From 9FT-COMBO-53-11 sp035291485 (GTDB lineage Bacteria > Patescibacteriota > WWE3 > 9FT-COMBO-53-11), in NCBI GenBank assembly GCA_035291485.1, contig DATDSA010000010.1, positions 1 to 38,785 of the forward strand: 38,785 bases of DNA. Direction: 5' to 3'. This document shows, piece after piece, positions 36,841 to 38,785 of the stretch (the first letter of the stretch is position 1; every line of letters starts with the position of its first letter). The position numbers and the translations under genes are program-made. Below the pieces are notes generated by a model. It was not told the origin of the DNA, ran no database searches, and worked only from the letters and a program-made list of their open reading frames with translations.

Positions 36841-38388
36841 GTGTCGGATCGTCGGATCAACCTCAGCCTGAGCCCCGGATGGATCCTGGCCGTTCTTGGT
36901 TTGATCATCGCCGGGATTGTCCTCTGGGCGGCGGCCCCCTGGGGGTTCGTCCACTGGATTTTCTTCGATATGCTCTGGATGCACCCGACCGGATGGGTCC
37001 TGATCATCATCGCGATCTTGATCGCGGTCGGGGTCGGAATGAAAGACAAGAGCGGCTACGACGGACCGGGAACAATCACCTGGGTCGTCGTAATCCTGCT
37101 ACTCACCGGTCTGGTCGGCTACGGCCTGCTCTCCGGCGCGGTGGCGAAGAAGTATTTGGTCCAGGGCCTCCGACCGACGGCGCTAGAGACTCTGCCGGAG
37201 ACCACGGGAGTGCGGTACCTGCCGATGCCGGTCGCCGAACGATTCGGCGCCAACCAGATCCAGGACCCCGCCCACCACCTGGGCGATATGGATCCGCTGG
37301 ATACCGGCGGTGAGATCGACTGGGTCGCTCCCCGAATCCCGACCGGATTCTGGAACACGTTCAACGGGCAGACCGACGGGTTCGTGGTCATCACCCCCGA
37401 CGGCGAGTCGGAAACGATCCACCAACCCATGCGCTACGGCGAGGGGATGGGGATCACCGACAACATCACCTGGCAACTGTGGCGGATGCGATACAACGTC
37501 GAACTGCCGGAGTTCTACTACATCCGGCTGGAAGACGAGGTTGTCACGGTCGGGCCCTACATCTCCTACCGCTACGAGTTCCCGGTGCGGGTCCCCTACT
37601 GGGGTGGCGTCTTCGTGACCCACGCCGACGGGAGGATCGAGGATCTCTCGCCCGAGTCGGCCATCGCCGACCCCCGATTCGAAGGACAGCGACTCTATCC
37701 AGAGGAGCTGGCGCTTCGGATCGCCAAGGCCTGGGCCTATCGCGGGGGCATCTCCAACGCCTGGTTCACCCACCGCGACCAAACCGAGATCCCTCACATC
37801 GACGGCGAGAACAACCAGATGCCGTACCTGATCCCTACCGACCAGGGTCCGATGTGGTTCATCGGCATGGAGCCCAACGGGCCGGCCTACAGCATCTTCA
37901 AGGTGCTGTTCGTCAACGCCCACGACGGGTCACTCCAGCTCTACGAGCTGCCGGCCGAATCGGGAATGATCAGCCCCAACCGCGCCGGCGGGTACGTCCG
38001 CGCTGCCTTCCCCACCTACCAGTGGTACAAGAGCGGCGAAGAGAGCTCCTCGGGTAACCTGCTGGTGATCGAACCGCGACCGCTCATCAGGGACGGGGTA
38101 CTCTACTGGCAGATGTCGATCACCAATGTCGACTACGCCGGCGTGACGCAGACTGCACTGGTGAACGCCGAGAACAACGGCGTGGTCTACTTCGAAACCC
38201 TCGAAGAGATCCAGCGGTTCTTGGAAGGGACTTACGCGGGCCGGTCGACGGCGGGCGTAAACCAACCGGTAACCGGTGGGGCCGATCAAAACCCCTCCAC
38301 CTCTTCTCCGCTCGATTTGGAGAGGATGACCGAGGAAGAGCTGTGGAACCTGCTTCGCAGTATCACCGCGGAGTTGGAATCACGCTAA
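36841..38388 (+). CDS. Hypothetical membrane protein with large outer domain
   Basis: I do not recognise the family. GTG 36841 is the start because AAGGAGGTG lies four bases upstream; the product has 515 residues. Three membrane helices lie at about 11-33, 45-63 and 76-98 (SPGWILAVLGLIIAGIVLW, GWVLIIIAILIAVGVGM, ITWVVVILLLTGLVGYGLL). The large remainder has many Tyr, Trp and Pro and strand-like segments (GGVFVTHADGRIEDLSPE, GPMWFIGMEPNGPAYSIFKV, VDYAGVTQTALVNAENNGV). The segments HADGRIEDL and NAHDGSLQLYEL look like related beta units, as in PepSY- or propeller-like folds. The end is Ser/Thr-rich, then acidic. The excellent promoter, ribosome-binding site and terminator suggest high expression, as for an envelope protein. 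Confidence 0.8.
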   Translation: MSDRRINLSLSPGWILAVLGLIIAGIVLWAAAPWGFVHWIFFDMLWMHPTGWVLIIIAILIAVGVGMKDKSGYDGPGTITWVVVILLLTGLVGYGLLSGAVAKKYLVQGLRPTALETLPETTGVRYLPMPVAERFGANQIQDPAHHLGDMDPLDTGGEIDWVAPRIPTGFWNTFNGQTDGFVVITPDGESETIHQPMRYGEGMGITDNITWQLWRMRYNVELPEFYYIRLEDEVVTVGPYISYRYEFPVRVPYWGGVFVTHADGRIEDLSPESAIADPRFEGQRLYPEELALRIAKAWAYRGGISNAWFTHRDQTEIPHIDGENNQMPYLIPTDQGPMWFIGMEPNGPAYSIFKVLFVNAHDGSLQLYELPAESGMISPNRAGGYVRAAFPTYQWYKSGEESSSGNLLVIEPRPLIRDGVLYWQMSITNVDYAGVTQTALVNAENNGVVYFETLEEIQRFLEGTYAGRSTAGVNQPVTGGADQNPSTSSPLDLERMTEEELWNLLRSITAELESR

Positions 38389-38397
38389 CATCCAAAT

Positions 38398-38428
38398 GGC
38401 CAAGAGCCCAAAAACTCTTGGCCTTTTT
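38398..38428 (+). terminator. Terminator of the 515-residue membrane protein gene
   Basis: GGCCAAGAG (38398-38406) pairs with CTCTTGGCC (38415-38423) and is followed by TTTTT. It stands between the convergent membrane-protein and efp genes. Confidence 0.93.
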
Positions 38429-38478
38429 AATACCATTTTATCTGAAGGGATTTGGTTTAATATCTATGAACTAGAGTG

Positions 38479-38785
38479 TTATTGATTAGCCCTCCCGGCG
38501 TACTCGCCGGTTTCGGTGCTGACCTGCACGATCTCCCCCGGTTTCATGAAGAGCGGGACCTGAATTTTGAAACCGGTCTCCAAGACCGCTTCCTTAGTTC
38601 CGCCCTGTTTGGTATCCCCCTTCTCTCCGGGCGGGGTTTCAACCACCTTGAGCTCAACCTTGAGAGGGATTTCGACCCCAATCGGCTGACCCTGGAACAT
38701 AACGAGATTGGCTTCCGAACCCTCCCGCAAGAATTTCACCACATCCTGCGCCAGGGAACGCGCAATGGATATCTGTTCGAAGCTT
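38479..38785 (-). CDS. efp: Elongation factor P, C-terminal part (partial)
   Basis: EF-P helps ribosomes make bonds between consecutive prolines. The frame is open to the window edge and shows SFEQISIARSLAQDVVKFL, then EGSEANLVMFQGQPIGVEIPL, PGEKGDTKQGGTKEAVLETG and KPGEIVQVSTETGEYAGR. These match OB domains II and III of EF-P; the N-terminal KOW domain with the modified Lys/Arg tip lies beyond the window. About 102 residues are present out of about 185. The real start is outside the window; the internal GTG at 38742 is not the start because the EF-P sequence continues upstream of it. Confidence 0.95.
   Translation of the reverse strand, partial: SFEQISIARSLAQDVVKFLREGSEANLVMFQGQPIGVEIPLKVELKVVETPPGEKGDTKQGGTKEAVLETGFKIQVPLFMKPGEIVQVSTETGEYAGRANQ

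Noticed and set aside
1..38785. CRISPR array, insertion sequence or prophage
   Set aside because: No regularly spaced direct repeats, transposase or phage structural genes were seen; the dispersed palindromes are unevenly spaced and lack spacers.

Overview
The window looks like chromosomal DNA of a small-genome bacterium with the standard genetic code (TGA is a normal stop here, for example in pyrG and ruvC). Several genes point to the Candidate Phyla Radiation (Patescibacteria): a DUF5667 secreted protein, a LytR_C cell-wall protein, a VirD4/TraD-like ATPase with a CPR-style partner, an unusually short MetK and YebC, an RRM RNA-binding protein with an acidic tail, and an LPATG-anchored surface protein. 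This placement is an inference from gene content; no rRNA or tRNA is present to confirm it. Genes are densely packed, and I see no CRISPR array, transposase or prophage.

Layout. 1-2523: end of a leucine-rich-repeat protein, DUF5667 protein, a Cys-rich small protein, a small His/Cys protein and an EamA permease. 2567-10309: pyrG, a 1157-residue surface protein with nine Ig-like repeats converging on pyrG, metK, ychF and a 75-residue protein. 10631-16818: gyrA, a CopB-type copper ATPase with a CsoR-like operator palindrome, and an FAD disulfide oxidoreductase. 16897-21806: a queuosine-salvage (Q_salvage/DUF2419) protein, a membrane protein, a Xer recombinase, a 600-base gene-free stretch rich in hairpins, and the yebC-ruvC-membrane protein operon. 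21965-26766: an unknown protein with an internal duplication, a CPR-type Lys-rich protein in operon with the VirD4-like ATPase, and a 50-residue protein. 26945-31048: a HAD phosphatase, an RRM protein, a secreted beta-propeller protein, a LytR_C protein and a membrane protein. 31130-38785: an overlapping operon MFS / Lgt-like / DksA-like / RluD-like, a pair of M16 peptidases, an orphan membrane protein with an excellent promoter, and the C-terminal part of elongation factor P.

The most interesting signal is not a protein. A family of short palindromic elements (core GGACGGC-stem-loop-ACCTAGCAT) occurs at least eight times. Four of the genes here (the small gene at 1441, ychF, gyrA, the HAD gene) carry one directly before the start codon. 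The first hairpin varies by compensatory changes while keeping a fixed C/A mismatch. The right end (CATTTT, CATTGT, CATTTTT) is complementary to the bases that include the downstream ATG, again with compensatory changes, so it would form a second hairpin that hides the start codon.

A second signal is leaderless expression. metK, the propeller gene and the MFS gene each have a good -10 box exactly six bases before the start codon, so transcription would begin at the A of ATG. pyrG, the surface protein and the LytR_C gene are close to this. In contrast, the RRM gene has an 80-base leader in which a ten-base-pair hairpin covers its Shine-Dalgarno sequence, which looks like an RNA thermometer or similar switch.
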